A stretch of DNA of 64,000 nucleotides, from IMG/VR virus record IMGVR_UViG_3300005563_000035, positions 1-64,000 of that record, one strand, 5' to 3'. The stretch's first letter is position 1, and every line of letters begins with the position of its first letter. A program made the position numbers and the translations under genes. The notes beneath the pieces are model-generated. The model saw only the letters and a program-made list of their open reading frames with translations, did not search any database and was not told the DNA's origin. Shown piece by piece: positions 7,996 through 16,213 of the stretch. Origin of the DNA: a virus.

Positions 7996-8507
7996 TGCTC
8001 AAGCAGCGCACACCCATGAGGCGATCGGGATTCGCCTCGCAATGGAAGCCGCGCCCACCGGCCGAGGAACGTCCCGAGCGGCCGATCCTTCGGCTGGCGC
8101 GCGCCCCGAAGCCCAGCGAGCCCGTCTTCTCCCCGCAGCCGAAGGCGACCTACGTCCGCGACGAGGACTACCGCCAGGCCGTCGCGTCGTTGCCCTGCGC
8201 TCGGTGCGGTGTCATCGGTTTCAGCAACGCCTGCCACTCGGATACCGGAGGCAGGGGAGCGGCGAAGGGTGGGCGCATCAAGAGTTGCGATTTGACGTGC
8301 TGGCCTGGGTGTGTGCCGCGGCCCGGCATCACTGGATGCCACCACGACATTGGAATGGGCGCAGTCATGAGTCGCGAAGAGAAGAGGGCGTTCGAGGTCA
8401 AAGCCGCGGCCGACACCCGAGCGCACCTCATTGCAATGTCAGCCATGGACGCGCGACTCCGCGCCGTGCTGGTCCGCGTTGGAGTCATCAAAGGAGAAGA
8501 CGAGTGA
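7995..8507 (+). CDS. Zinc-binding HNH-type phage nuclease (DUF968/DUF1364-like)
   Basis: A 170-residue protein. After a basic N-terminus (LKQRTPMRRSGF) the core YRQAVASLPCARCG ... NACHSDTG ... SCDLTCWPGC ... GCHHDIG has the paired cysteines and histidines of the small HNH/zinc nucleases that accompany nin-region genes in lambdoid phages. It would act on DNA during recombination or packaging. The gene lies just upstream of NinB and a RusA-like protein, which fits. Confidence 0.6.
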   Translation: MLKQRTPMRRSGFASQWKPRPPAEERPERPILRLARAPKPSEPVFSPQPKATYVRDEDYRQAVASLPCARCGVIGFSNACHSDTGGRGAAKGGRIKSCDLTCWPGCVPRPGITGCHHDIGMGAVMSREEKRAFEVKAAADTRAHLIAMSAMDARLRAVLVRVGVIKGEDE

Positions 8508-8713
8508 CAGCCATCAATGAACTGATGAAGTCCGTCGCGTGGGTCGAGGCCGACTCAAACACGCCGCCGCTCGGCGAGCGCTATGCAACGCACAGCGGCG
8601 TCCTGTCGTTCATGGGACATGACCTGCGCGTCTTCCGCCTCAACACCGGCGAGGCGATCATCCATGCCGAGGACTTCGAGGCGCTGTTCGGCCTTGACGG
8701 AGAAGACGAATGA
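8504..8713 (+). CDS. Hypothetical protein (69 aa)
   Basis: GTG start inside a GTGA overlap, preceded by AAGGAGAAG. Compact, probably beta-rich (GVLSFMGHDLRVFRLNTGEAI). Family not recognised. Confidence 0.5.
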   Translation: MTAINELMKSVAWVEADSNTPPLGERYATHSGVLSFMGHDLRVFRLNTGEAIIHAEDFEALFGLDGEDE

Positions 8714-9093
8714 GCACTGACCGCGAACTCTCGGGCGATGCCGCGCGCCTCTACGAACTCATGTCCGACATCAGCGAGGACTGCTGGTGTGCCGGTTGGA
8801 TGAGCGGCAACGAATATTCCTTGTGGAAAATGGTGTCCAACCCAGTGGCCGAGAGGAACTACGGATTCGGCTACGTCGATGACGACCAGGTCGCCGAGAT
8901 GAAGGCGCTCGCTGAACGCTGCGACGGCTGGGTGATCTGGTGGGATGACGACTGTGACCCGAACGCTCCCATTGAGGAATGGGGCGCACGTCTCATGCCC
9001 ATGGCCGACTGGCTGAAGAGGTGGGGCGCGTTCACGGAGCGCGCATCCACTGCGCCCGGGAGGGCGTCCAAGCCTCAAATGCCGAAGCAATAA
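8710..9093 (+). CDS. Hypothetical protein (127 aa)
   Basis: ATG overlaps the upstream stop; the stop overlaps the NinB start. Acidic, tryptophan-rich (CWCAGWMSGNEYSLWKMV, WVIWWDDDCDP). This resembles small hypothetical proteins seen near phage recombination genes, but no function is known to me. Confidence 0.5.
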   Translation: MSTDRELSGDAARLYELMSDISEDCWCAGWMSGNEYSLWKMVSNPVAERNYGFGYVDDDQVAEMKALAERCDGWVIWWDDDCDPNAPIEEWGARLMPMADWLKRWGAFTERASTAPGRASKPQMPKQ

Positions 9094-9545
9094 TGGCTGA
9101 TCCAATCGACGTCATCGTCAGCACACGAGAGGGCGCGCATCGCGTGGCTCGACTGGCCTACGAACGCGCGCAGATGCTGATCGCGGACGGCAAGGAAGTC
9201 CGCATCCGCGCCGAAGAGGCTGATGACGACAGAAGCCTGCGTCAGAACCGGTACATGTGGGGCGTGGTGCTGAAGGAGATCAGCGAGCAGGCGCGCATCA
9301 ACGGACAGGGCTGGACGGCGGACGCTTGGCACCTGTATTTCAAGCGCGAATACCTTGGCTATGCCTTCGTTAGGGAGACCATCGCCGGCCGCAAGCGCAA
9401 GGTTGTCCGCAAAGAACTTCGCAGCACGACGCGCCTGTCCGTCAAGCGCATGAGCGAGTACCTCGACAAAGTCATGGCCTTCGCAGTCACTGACCTGGGC
9501 GTGGTCTTCAGCGAGACGAAGTGGGAGAGGTATCGGGGCGAATGA
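9093..9545 (+). CDS. ninB: NinB-family recombination protein
   Basis: A 150-residue protein, the usual NinB length. The characteristic core DRSLRQNRYMWGVVLKEISEQ, followed by WHLYFKREYLG, TTRLSVKRMSEYLDKVMAFA and the C-terminal LGVVF, is strongly conserved in lambda NinB/Orf relatives, which bind single-stranded DNA and mediate recombination in RecF-like fashion. Placed next to a RusA-like resolvase, forming a small recombination module. Confidence 0.85.
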   Translation: MADPIDVIVSTREGAHRVARLAYERAQMLIADGKEVRIRAEEADDDRSLRQNRYMWGVVLKEISEQARINGQGWTADAWHLYFKREYLGYAFVRETIAGRKRKVVRKELRSTTRLSVKRMSEYLDKVMAFAVTDLGVVFSETKWERYRGE

Positions 9546-9886
9546 TTGTCATCCCACTACGTACCGTCTCCGGCCTCAACGCCCGTGAGCATTGGAGGGC
9601 CCGAGCGCGGCGAGTGAAGGCTGAGCGGGATGCCACGGCATGGCTGTTAAGGCCAGTCACAAAGCCCCCCACGCCTTGCGTAGTGACTCTGACGCGGGTG
9701 GCGCCGTCAGGCGGCCTCGACGACGACAACCTTCCTGGAGCGCTCAAGGGCGTCCGCGACCAGATCTCTACATGGATCGGGATCGACGACCGCAAACGCG
9801 AGATTGTGCGGTATCGGTACGAGCAGCGCCGTGGGCGGTGGGCGGTGGAGGTGCAGTTCGCGCCGCTCTCGGAGTCGGGCGCATGA
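9542..9886 (+). CDS. rusA: RusA-like Holliday junction resolvase
   Basis: A 114-residue protein whose core LDDDNLPGALKGVRDQIS then WIGIDDRKREI matches RusA: the aspartates in DDDN and IDD are the metal-binding catalytic set. RusA dimers cut four-way junctions made during phage recombination. The ATG overlaps the NinB stop. The sequence is short but within RusA range; assigned by motif. Confidence 0.7.
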   Translation: MIVIPLRTVSGLNAREHWRARARRVKAERDATAWLLRPVTKPPTPCVVTLTRVAPSGGLDDDNLPGALKGVRDQISTWIGIDDRKREIVRYRYEQRRGRWAVEVQFAPLSESGA

Positions 9887-9969
9887 AGAACCTTCGCACT
9901 ACCCCTTCACGAAACCGGGCAGGTACCGACACAATCCCGGATGTACGGTGCCCAGACCGGCACCACTGA
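9883..9969 (+). CDS. Possible tiny ORF (28 aa)
   Basis: ATG overlaps the RusA-like stop (ATGA). Basic and without recognisable features (RNRAGTDTIPDVRCPDRHH). It fills most of the gap before the next gene. It could be a real coupled peptide or simply an open stretch. Confidence 0.2.
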   Translation: MKNLRTTPSRNRAGTDTIPDVRCPDRHH

Positions 9970-9978
9970 GAGGTCAGC

Positions 9979-10863
9979 ATGAACCAGGAACCGACAACGC
10001 TGCGCGAGAGGTATACCGTCGCGATGTCCAGTAGCCACCTGGAGCTGACCCCGCACAAGCGAGGCGACATCGACATCATCATGGCCGCCGGGATGGCTGG
10101 CTCAAGCACCGAACGGCCGACAATCGGTTCCCTCCTGTTCCGCCTCATGGCCGAATACGACGAGGTGCGTGGCCCCCGAGCCATTGCCCGCCGGAACTTC
10201 GAAACATCCGATACCCGCGAGCATGCCCGAGTGGTCGCCGCCGATGCCGTGACCCGCGAAGGCAATCGCCGCGAGCGCCTCGGCGAGAGCAAGATGACTC
10301 CCGAGGAACTCCAGGCTTGCATGGTTAAGGCCGCCGAGGCGATGCGCGACCAGATGGCCCACGATGCCCGGATGGCTCATGCCTTCGTGCTGATGAAGCT
10401 CAAGAGCCTGTCCTCAACCAAGCAAGCCTTCGGCGAGTGGGCAATGGTGCTGGCCGGCAAGCGCCGCTTCATGGACGTCGGCCCGATGCCGTTGGTCGAC
10501 CCCGAGCAGTCTGGCCTCGTCGCAGCCTGGCGCAAGGGCAAGAAGGCTCAGCACACCGTCGTCATGGCCCTCGCCGGGCGCGTGCTCGACCTGCTGCTTG
10601 ATCCCAACTGCTACCGCTGCGAAGGCCGCGGCTTCAATGGCGGCTACGACCACTCGCCACAGAAAATCTGCAACGACATGCGCAAGGGCGGCTGCGGCGG
10701 CTCGGGCAAGCGCAACCCCCGCATCGGCAAGACCAAGGAAGAAGATGACTTCGCCGGCTACCTCATGATGGAGGTAGACATCATGCTCGGACGGGTTACG
10801 CGCGAGATGAACCAGCGGCTGAAGGATGAGCCGCCCGCGCAGGCTGCAATGGTGTCGGCATGA
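9979..10863 (+). CDS. Zinc-finger protein, possible late antiterminator (Q-like)
   Basis: A 294-residue protein. Helical for most of its length, then a zinc-finger cluster CYRCEGRGFNGGYDH ... CNDMRKGGCGGSGKR, similar to the DnaJ-like CxxCxGxG knuckles of lambdoid Q-type antiterminators. Its position, last among early genes and shortly before late tail genes, fits a late-gene activator. No direct proof; it might be another DNA-binding protein. Confidence 0.45.
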   Translation: MNQEPTTLRERYTVAMSSSHLELTPHKRGDIDIIMAAGMAGSSTERPTIGSLLFRLMAEYDEVRGPRAIARRNFETSDTREHARVVAADAVTREGNRRERLGESKMTPEELQACMVKAAEAMRDQMAHDARMAHAFVLMKLKSLSSTKQAFGEWAMVLAGKRRFMDVGPMPLVDPEQSGLVAAWRKGKKAQHTVVMALAGRVLDLLLDPNCYRCEGRGFNGGYDHSPQKICNDMRKGGCGGSGKRNPRIGKTKEEDDFAGYLMMEVDIMLGRVTREMNQRLKDEPPAQAAMVSA

Positions 10864-11273
10864 CGGCGCACAAGGTGGCCGATCTGCTGGGGGCGGAGCT
10901 AGACTGCGCAGTTGCGAAAGCCATGGGCCTGCGCTGGTCGTTTGTGCCGACAGACCCGGAATTTGGCATGCGTCGCGCCCTATGTGTCGCGGAGATCACG
11001 CCAAATCCCCACATCGATGGCTTCCCGGTCTTCTCGCCATCCACGCGATGGGAGCATGGCGGACCGATCATCCAACGCGAGCGAATCGCGACGGCCTGGC
11101 TGGACAGCCGCTGGAACGCGTGGATGCCGGGCTGCTCCGACCAGGGGTATTACGGCGAATACGCGCTCGACGTGCATGCCTCTGACGCCAATGGCATGGG
11201 CGACACGCCGCTGATCGCCGCCATGCGCGCGTTCGTTGCCAGCAAGCTGGGCGAGACGGTGGAACTGCCATGA
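10860..11273 (+). CDS. DUF2591-family (NinX-like) protein
   Basis: A 137-residue protein. The pattern LDCAVAKAMG, PSTRWEHGGPIIQRERI and a C-terminal TPLIAAMRAFVASKLGETVE is the recognisable DUF2591 signature of small phage proteins near nin-type genes. Biochemical role unknown. Coupled to neighbours by overlaps of four bases. Confidence 0.75.
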   Translation: MTAHKVADLLGAELDCAVAKAMGLRWSFVPTDPEFGMRRALCVAEITPNPHIDGFPVFSPSTRWEHGGPIIQRERIATAWLDSRWNAWMPGCSDQGYYGEYALDVHASDANGMGDTPLIAAMRAFVASKLGETVELP

Positions 11274-11512
11274 ATCTCTCGAACACCACAGGCACAAATG
11301 TCACGGCGGAAGACCTCTATACGCTACTCGCCGAGATGCGTGCAGCTATTGAAAGTGTCGGTGAGGCACCGAAGCCGGAGATGCGCCTGCACCCGAGCGA
11401 CGTCGCCGAACTGAAGCGCCGCCACGGGGTGTCGCGGTTGTCGGCCCCGATGATCGCCGCGATCCGAATCATCGAAGACGCCGAGGTATTTCCACTTCCT
11501 CGCGCGCGATGA
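11270..11512 (+). CDS. Hypothetical protein (80 aa)
   Basis: Helical; central LHPSDVAELKRRHGVSRLSAPMI. ATG overlaps the DUF2591 stop. No family recognised. Confidence 0.45.
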   Translation: MNLSNTTGTNVTAEDLYTLLAEMRAAIESVGEAPKPEMRLHPSDVAELKRRHGVSRLSAPMIAAIRIIEDAEVFPLPRAR

Positions 11513-11748
11513 CCGACGCCGACTGCGTCGACCTTCTCCGCGATGCGCTTGAGGTCGAGATGCTCCGCCTCCTGACGACAGTTGGCCCGATCCGGCACAA
11601 CGATGAAGGCTTCTCCATCATTCGGGCGGCAGCCGAGGCGGCCTGGAGCGAGGTTCCCGAAGCCCACAAGGCCGACCTGCGCCGCCGAGCCGATGAGTTT
11701 GTCGAGGCAATGAGCGAAGCACTTGCGCGCCGAATTTTATCGCTGTAG
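11509..11748 (+). CDS. Hypothetical acidic helical protein (79 aa)
   Basis: Overlaps the preceding gene by four bases. Helical throughout (AAAEAAWSEVPEAHKADLRRRADEF). Last gene before the first late-region gap; its stop codon lies in the promoter-like element that follows. Confidence 0.45.
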   Translation: MTDADCVDLLRDALEVEMLRLLTTVGPIRHNDEGFSIIRAAAEAAWSEVPEAHKADLRRRADEFVEAMSEALARRILSL

Positions 11749-11751
11749 AGT
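11723..11751 (+). promoter_or_regulatory. Promoter-like element P1
   Basis: TTGCGC, 17-base spacer, TAGAGT. The spacer contains TTTATCGC. An element with 21 of 29 identical bases and identical spacing lies at 50,389-50,417, and each sits at the 3' end of a gene just before a new transcription unit. That recurrence is why I call it; the -10 match to the sigma70 consensus is weak, so it may need an activator. Confidence 0.45.
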
Positions 11752-11864
11752 GGCCGCACGTCCGGCTAGGTTGCGTCCCGCCGGATGAATCCAATCCCCG
11801 CGCCAGCGGGTAAGCCGGCAAGACCGGCAGCCTCGCAGAGGCGTAGCCATTCCCGATTCGCCCA

Positions 11865-11887
11865 GGCCTCCCATGCGGAGGCCTTTT
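11865..11887 (+). terminator. Intergenic hairpin with T-run (unit 1)
   Basis: Perfect 7-bp stem GGCCTCC/GGAGGCC with a five-base loop followed by TTTT and then GCATTT. The same hairpin-TTTT-CATT arrangement precedes several structural genes. It can end transcription from the early side or act as an RNA processing site. Confidence 0.6.
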
Positions 11888-11902
11888 GCATTTGGAGCAG
11901 CC

Positions 11903-12154
11903 ATGTCGCGTCTCGTCTTCGCATGGATCATCATCGCTGCGTCCATGACCGGGTGCGCCACTGCGCCGACTCCTGCGCCCGCGCATGAAGAGTTGCCCGT
12001 CGAGCGTTCCATGCATCAGCAGGGCAGCCTGCAGATCAAGGCGCACCACTGCGACGGCGGCCAGGGCGTGGATGCGTTGCTCGTGCACATCGACGCGCCC
12101 GGCGATCTCATGATCCGCTGGGACAACCGCGGCGTCTGCGGCGATCCGGCGTGA
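11903..12154 (+). CDS. Small predicted lipoprotein (83 aa)
   Basis: ATG with GGAGC upstream. Signal peptide of lipoprotein type: MSRLVFAWIIIAASMTGC, lipobox with Cys18 as lipid attachment site, then a proline/alanine linker. The mature part has a cysteine pair (HHCDGG ... RGVCGDP) that may form a disulphide. It would be exported and anchored in the host envelope. It could protect the lysogen surface or be virion-associated; neither is shown. Confidence 0.55.
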   Translation: MSRLVFAWIIIAASMTGCATAPTPAPAHEELPVERSMHQQGSLQIKAHHCDGGQGVDALLVHIDAPGDLMIRWDNRGVCGDPA

Positions 12155-12157
12155 GCC

Positions 12158-12223
12158 ATGACCGCGCCCGCCGCCATCTTCCTGCTGATCGGTTTCATCG
12201 CCGGTTGCCTGCGTTACCGCTGA
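12158..12223 (+). CDS. Tiny membrane peptide (21 aa)
   Basis: Starts three bases after the lipoprotein gene. One hydrophobic helix (AIFLLIGFIAGCLRYR). Plausible but unsupported by homology. Confidence 0.25.
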   Translation: MTAPAAIFLLIGFIAGCLRYR

Positions 12224-12233
12224 AAGTCCCCGC

Positions 12234-12527
12234 ATGACCGCTACCCTCTCGACCCCCGTTGCCACCGCCGTCTTCCCTGCTGGTACCGCCGACACCGAAT
12301 GGACGTTTGTCCTGACCGGCTCGCTCGCGGACGGCTCGGCCTACTCGAACTCGTTCACGTCGGCGGCCCCGTCGATGCAAGCCGACATCCCCGAGGGTGC
12401 CACCGTCACGCTCGTGGTGACCAAGAACGGCGTGAGCTCGCTGGCTTCCGATCCGTTCACCGCCCCGGTGACGACCGTCACGCTGTCCGTCCCGGACGCC
12501 GCCCAAAAGGCGGTCATCAGCGCGTGA
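12234..12527 (+). CDS. Small beta-rich structural-like protein (97 aa)
   Basis: Serine/threonine/valine-rich, with alternating pattern (TVTLVVTKNGVSSLASDPFTAPVTTVTLSV) typical of an immunoglobulin-like or fibre-capping beta sandwich. It opens the first tail-fibre locus. Function inferred only from composition and place. Confidence 0.45.
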   Translation: MTATLSTPVATAVFPAGTADTEWTFVLTGSLADGSAYSNSFTSAAPSMQADIPEGATVTLVVTKNGVSSLASDPFTAPVTTVTLSVPDAAQKAVISA

Positions 12528-12628
12528 TCCTCCGCCGGCTCCTCGCACACCTCCCGCCCTGCGTCCTTCGACTGCTGGGGCTGGTGGCGCTTGAGGTGCC
12601 GGTGCGCCAGGCGCGCATCCGCGCCTGA
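12524..12628 (+). CDS. Possible tiny ORF (34 aa)
   Basis: GTG overlaps the previous stop. Basic, leucine-rich (LLAHLPPCVLRLLGLVALEV). It may be an amphipathic peptide or chance. Confidence 0.2.
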   Translation: MILRRLLAHLPPCVLRLLGLVALEVPVRQARIRA

Positions 12629-12829
12629 CCTTCTTCTCTATCCGCCGCCCCGCATCGCCCATTCCGAACGTCAGTTCACGGGCACAGGGGCTAGCCAGCC
12701 GGCCTAGAGCCACATCCCCGGCAGCTCGCGACGTGGTGACAAGCACTCGCGGGACTCTTTCTCCCCGCGTGAATGGCGGCACGCCCTTCGGGCGCGGCGG
12801 CGGGCGCGGGCACTTCTCCAGGAATCATC
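12629..12829. other. Intergenic region with two hairpins
   Basis: About 200 bases with no convincing gene. It holds two stem-loops: CGCGGG/CCCGCG at about 12,748-12,769 and CGCCC/GGGCG at 12,782-12,794. The next gene follows with a weak AGGAA ribosome site. No long T-run follows either stem, so they are not clear terminators. Confidence 0.35.
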
Positions 12830-13288
12830 ATGGCTGACAAAACCGTAGGCTTGGACGTACTGCCTGCGGGCGCTGGCGGCCTCCAGATCAAGTACCACGA
12901 CAACGGCGACGGCACGTTCTCCGAGCAGGTCTATTCGACTGGCGCGGGTGGCGGCGGCAGTTCTTTGCCCGCAACAACGAACGTCTCGAGCGCGGCATAC
13001 GAGAAGAGTCACGTCATCAAGGCGTCGGCGGGCCGTCTCTATTCTCTGACCGGCTACAACTCAGGAGTTTCGCAGTTCTACCAGATGCATGACTCTTCAA
13101 CGTTGCCCGCCGACACGGCAGTCCCGGCATGCGTTGTCTGGGTCGCGGCTGGCACCAACTTCTCGTTTGATTATGGCGATGTTGGCCGTCCATTCACGAA
13201 TGGCATCGTTATCTGCAACTCCAGCACCGGCCCCACCAAGACGATTGGTGCGACGGCTGACAGTTGGTTTGACGCCCAGATCGTCTAA
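12830..13288 (+). CDS. Virion-associated-like hypothetical protein (152 aa)
   Basis: ATG at 12,830 with AGGAA upstream. Short glycine-rich linker (AGGGGSS) after residue ~40, then a compact beta domain (LYSLTGYNSGVSQFYQMHDS, CVVWVAAGTNFSFDYGDVG, GIVICNSS). This domain occurs in small phage proteins encoded beside tail fibres. Probable structural role; exact position in the virion unknown. Confidence 0.5.
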   Translation: MADKTVGLDVLPAGAGGLQIKYHDNGDGTFSEQVYSTGAGGGGSSLPATTNVSSAAYEKSHVIKASAGRLYSLTGYNSGVSQFYQMHDSSTLPADTAVPACVVWVAAGTNFSFDYGDVGRPFTNGIVICNSSTGPTKTIGATADSWFDAQIV

Positions 13289-13299
13289 GGCAGACTGGC

Positions 13300-14124
13300 A
13301 TGGCATTCAACGTTTCCAGCCCGCGCGTTTCCCATAGCGCGATCTACCTCGCTGCCTCTAAGATCATTGATGGCGTGACGACGGCTGGCGCCGGCCCGTT
13401 CACCCTGACTGTGCCTGCGGGCGTCTACACCATTCGCGCTAACGCGGTCGGCGGTGGTGGCGGTGGCGCTGGTGGCTTTGCTACGGCCGGCGGCGGTGGT
13501 GGCGGCGGTGGCGCGGGATTCTGCTCACGCAATGAATACCTTCAGGTCAATCCCGGCGACGTTCTGACCATCACGGTTGGCGCGGCGGGTACTTTCGGTG
13601 CGATCGGATCCGGTGGCGGCAATGGCGGCGATACGTCGATTGCCTCGTCGGCGGGATGGACGCGTACCTATCCTCAAGGTAAGGGCGGATCCGCTGGCGC
13701 CTCGACCAATGGGGGCTCTGGCGGTGCAGCGGCAGCGCTGCTAGTCGCTGGCGGTACCGGCGGCTCTGGCGCTGGTGGCGCTGGGGCGGTGGTGAACAAC
13801 GGATATGCCATTCGCGGAGGCGGGGCCGGAGCCGGCTCTGGCGGCGCTGGTGGTGCCGTGAACTTCGCGGGTGGGCAATCGACCTACCTGGGCGGATTCA
13901 CGGTGCAGAACGGCGCCGGTGGCACGCTCAATGCCTCCAATGGAGGCGGCGGCGCTGGTGGCTGCACATGCTTCGGCGTGGGCCTTGGTGGTTCCGGCGG
14001 CAGCAACGCCGCAGGCGCGTCTGCTGCCTCAACTTCTTATGGTTGTGGTGGCGGGGGCGGTGCCGGCAATCAAGCTGGCGCGGCGGGTATCGCCGGATGC
14101 GTCGAGATGTTTTGGGACGCTTGA
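13300..14124 (+). CDS. Polyglycine-rich tail tip / adhesin protein
   Basis: A 274-residue protein. An N-terminal beta segment (GPFTLTVPAGVYTIRANAVG) is followed by many glycine-rich stretches (GGGGGGAGG, GGTGGSGAGGAGA, GGGAGAGSGGAGG) alternating with short variable loops. Polyglycine helical bundles of this type form the receptor-binding tips of some T-even-like phages (gp38 type), where loops at the helix ends touch the receptor. The wider fold here resembles glycine-rich domains common in environmental phages. Receptor binding is a reasonable inference. Confidence 0.6.
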   Translation: MAFNVSSPRVSHSAIYLAASKIIDGVTTAGAGPFTLTVPAGVYTIRANAVGGGGGGAGGFATAGGGGGGGGAGFCSRNEYLQVNPGDVLTITVGAAGTFGAIGSGGGNGGDTSIASSAGWTRTYPQGKGGSAGASTNGGSGGAAAALLVAGGTGGSGAGGAGAVVNNGYAIRGGGAGAGSGGAGGAVNFAGGQSTYLGGFTVQNGAGGTLNASNGGGGAGGCTCFGVGLGGSGGSNAAGASAASTSYGCGGGGGAGNQAGAAGIAGCVEMFWDA

Positions 14125-14143
14125 TTTCGGGTGAGTTGCTGAC

Positions 14144-16213
14144 ATGATGCCGATCACCATCACGGCAGCAGCGATCAAGCTGTTCGGCAATTGCTCGCCG
14201 CTGCAAAGCGTGCAGCCGGTGATTCTGGCCAACCCAGTCATCGGCCAGCCGCTGAACTACACGATCCCCGGCTACACCGGGCCGATCACGAGCCAGCAGT
14301 GGTACTGGAACACCGGCTCCGGACCGATCCTGATCCCCGGCGCCACGGGCTCGACCTACACGCCGAGCTTGACCAGCGCGCGCAGCGGCGCCAGCGACGT
14401 CGGCGGCTACCCGAGTGTCTCGGTGGTCACGCCGTTCGGAACCTTCCGCAGCCAAGAGTTTTCGGCCACCGGGCAAGTCATCTCGCAGACCGGCGTCCTG
14501 ACGAAGTCCTCGCCGACATCCGGCACGAACTTCATCGCGACCGAAGCCACGACGATCACGATCCTGACCGTGAGCGTGGTGCGGCTGATCTGCCCGCTCG
14601 GCCCGAACCCGACCTTCTACATCGAGACGACGGTCGCCCCGGGCACCTACACGGGTGGAACGAGCAACTTCGGCGACCCGACGCTGCTGGGTGGCACGCA
14701 GTTCAGCAGCAACGTCTACTCGTACCACTCGCTCGCGCCTGCTGCCTGTATCGACCAGGTCGCCGCCAAGCCCGCCACGGCCACGCGGCCGGCGGCGAGC
14801 ACGGGCGTCGGCTTCTTCACCAAGAACGGCGCGATCTACGACGCCAACGGCAACCGTTTCGACGGCCGTGGCCTGAACCGCCTCCACTGGGACTGCAACC
14901 GTCCTGGAAACGACACGGGCCTGTTCAACGCGAAGGCGAACACCCATCGCCTGTTCATCGACACGTCCCAGAACTGGGCGTCGGTGAACAAGCCGCTGAT
15001 CGACGCGATGATCTCCAACAGCGTCGTGCCGCAGCTGGTCATCCCCTACGTCCGCGCGAACTTCGAAGCGACGTTCTCGGGCACGACGATGACCGTCACG
15101 ACGATGAACTCGGGCGTGATCGGCTGCGCGCCGTCGTACAGCTCGGGCGCTGGCGGCGGCTTCATCTCGACCGGCGTGTCTTCGACCACGGTCATCAAGG
15201 CGCAGCTCACCAACACGAACCCGAGCGGCATCCCGGGCAAGGAGGGCACGTACACCACGAGCACCTCCAACAGCATCGCCTCGCCGCAGAATGTCGTCTA
15301 CAGCAACGGGACGACAGGCCAGAAGAACCCTGACTTCGCCGTCGCTGCGGCTCAGGTCTGGGTCGACAACTACGCGAACTTCGGCCCCTACGAGCGGTGG
15401 ATGCTGCTCAACATCATTAACGAGTGGGGCGCCTCAGCTGGTACCTACACCGCGTCGATCTCCGGGACGACGATGACCGTGCCGTCGAGTTCGGCCAGCG
15501 TCTACGTCGGCCAGAAGATCAACGGTTCGGGTGTGACGCCATGCACCGTCACTGCGTTCCTGACGGGAACCGGTTCGAACGGCACTTACACCGTGGACGT
15601 TAGCCAGACCGCGGCCAGCACCACGATGACCGATGTCACTTGGCGCGATACCTGCATCACCATGGTGCAGATGCTGCGCACCGCTGGCTACCTCGGAACC
15701 ATCGTGCTGGACGCGCCGGGCAGCGGCCAGGACGCTCCAGCCGCCGGTCGCGCGTGGACGATCCTGAACCACGCCGCTGCGATCAAGGCGGCGGATCCGC
15801 AGCAGAACATCGCCATCGAGCTCCACGCCTACGGTACGTATTCGGCCGGCGCGCTGGCGCCTGTGGCTCAGGCGATGGCTTCGGCGGCTGTCTCGCTCGG
15901 CATCCCATACGGCATCGGTGAGTTTGGCCCGGCCAACGAGAACGTCGCCTCCGGTTCGATCACGACCGCACAAACGCTCGAGACCATCTCGGTGGCTGCT
16001 GCCTGCGGCCTGAGCTGGAAGTACTGGGCCTGGGACGACCCGGTCAATGCTTCGAGCACGACCTCGGTTTACTACGCCGCCTGCCTCCAGGCGAACAGCA
16101 ACTTCTTCTCGACGTCGAACCCCGCGCAACTCACGACCGCCGGCCAGCAGCTGGTGCTCGATAGCACCTACGGACTGGTCAACGTCGCCGTACCTGCGAC
16201 CGTCTTCCCGTAA
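14144..16213 (+). CDS. GH5-like glycoside hydrolase, tail-associated, with inserted beta modules
   Basis: A 689-residue protein. Residues ~1-200 are beta-rich, Ig-like (ITSQQWYWNTGSGP), suited to virion attachment. From GRGLNRLHWDCNRPG onward a clan-A TIM-barrel of GH5 type follows: the acid/base Glu lies in NEWG (Glu427) and the nucleophile in IGEFG (Glu593), with IAIELHAYG and WKYWAWDDP as supporting strands. Two small beta modules interrupt it: ~311-383 and ~433-498, the latter directly after the catalytic NEWG. It probably cuts a beta-linked surface polysaccharide during adsorption. The 3' end overlaps a convergent gene. Confidence 0.72.
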   Translation: MMPITITAAAIKLFGNCSPLQSVQPVILANPVIGQPLNYTIPGYTGPITSQQWYWNTGSGPILIPGATGSTYTPSLTSARSGASDVGGYPSVSVVTPFGTFRSQEFSATGQVISQTGVLTKSSPTSGTNFIATEATTITILTVSVVRLICPLGPNPTFYIETTVAPGTYTGGTSNFGDPTLLGGTQFSSNVYSYHSLAPAACIDQVAAKPATATRPAASTGVGFFTKNGAIYDANGNRFDGRGLNRLHWDCNRPGNDTGLFNAKANTHRLFIDTSQNWASVNKPLIDAMISNSVVPQLVIPYVRANFEATFSGTTMTVTTMNSGVIGCAPSYSSGAGGGFISTGVSSTTVIKAQLTNTNPSGIPGKEGTYTTSTSNSIASPQNVVYSNGTTGQKNPDFAVAAAQVWVDNYANFGPYERWMLLNIINEWGASAGTYTASISGTTMTVPSSSASVYVGQKINGSGVTPCTVTAFLTGTGSNGTYTVDVSQTAASTTMTDVTWRDTCITMVQMLRTAGYLGTIVLDAPGSGQDAPAAGRAWTILNHAAAIKAADPQQNIAIELHAYGTYSAGALAPVAQAMASAAVSLGIPYGIGEFGPANENVASGSITTAQTLETISVAAACGLSWKYWAWDDPVNASSTTSVYYAACLQANSNFFSTSNPAQLTTAGQQLVLDSTYGLVNVAVPATVFP

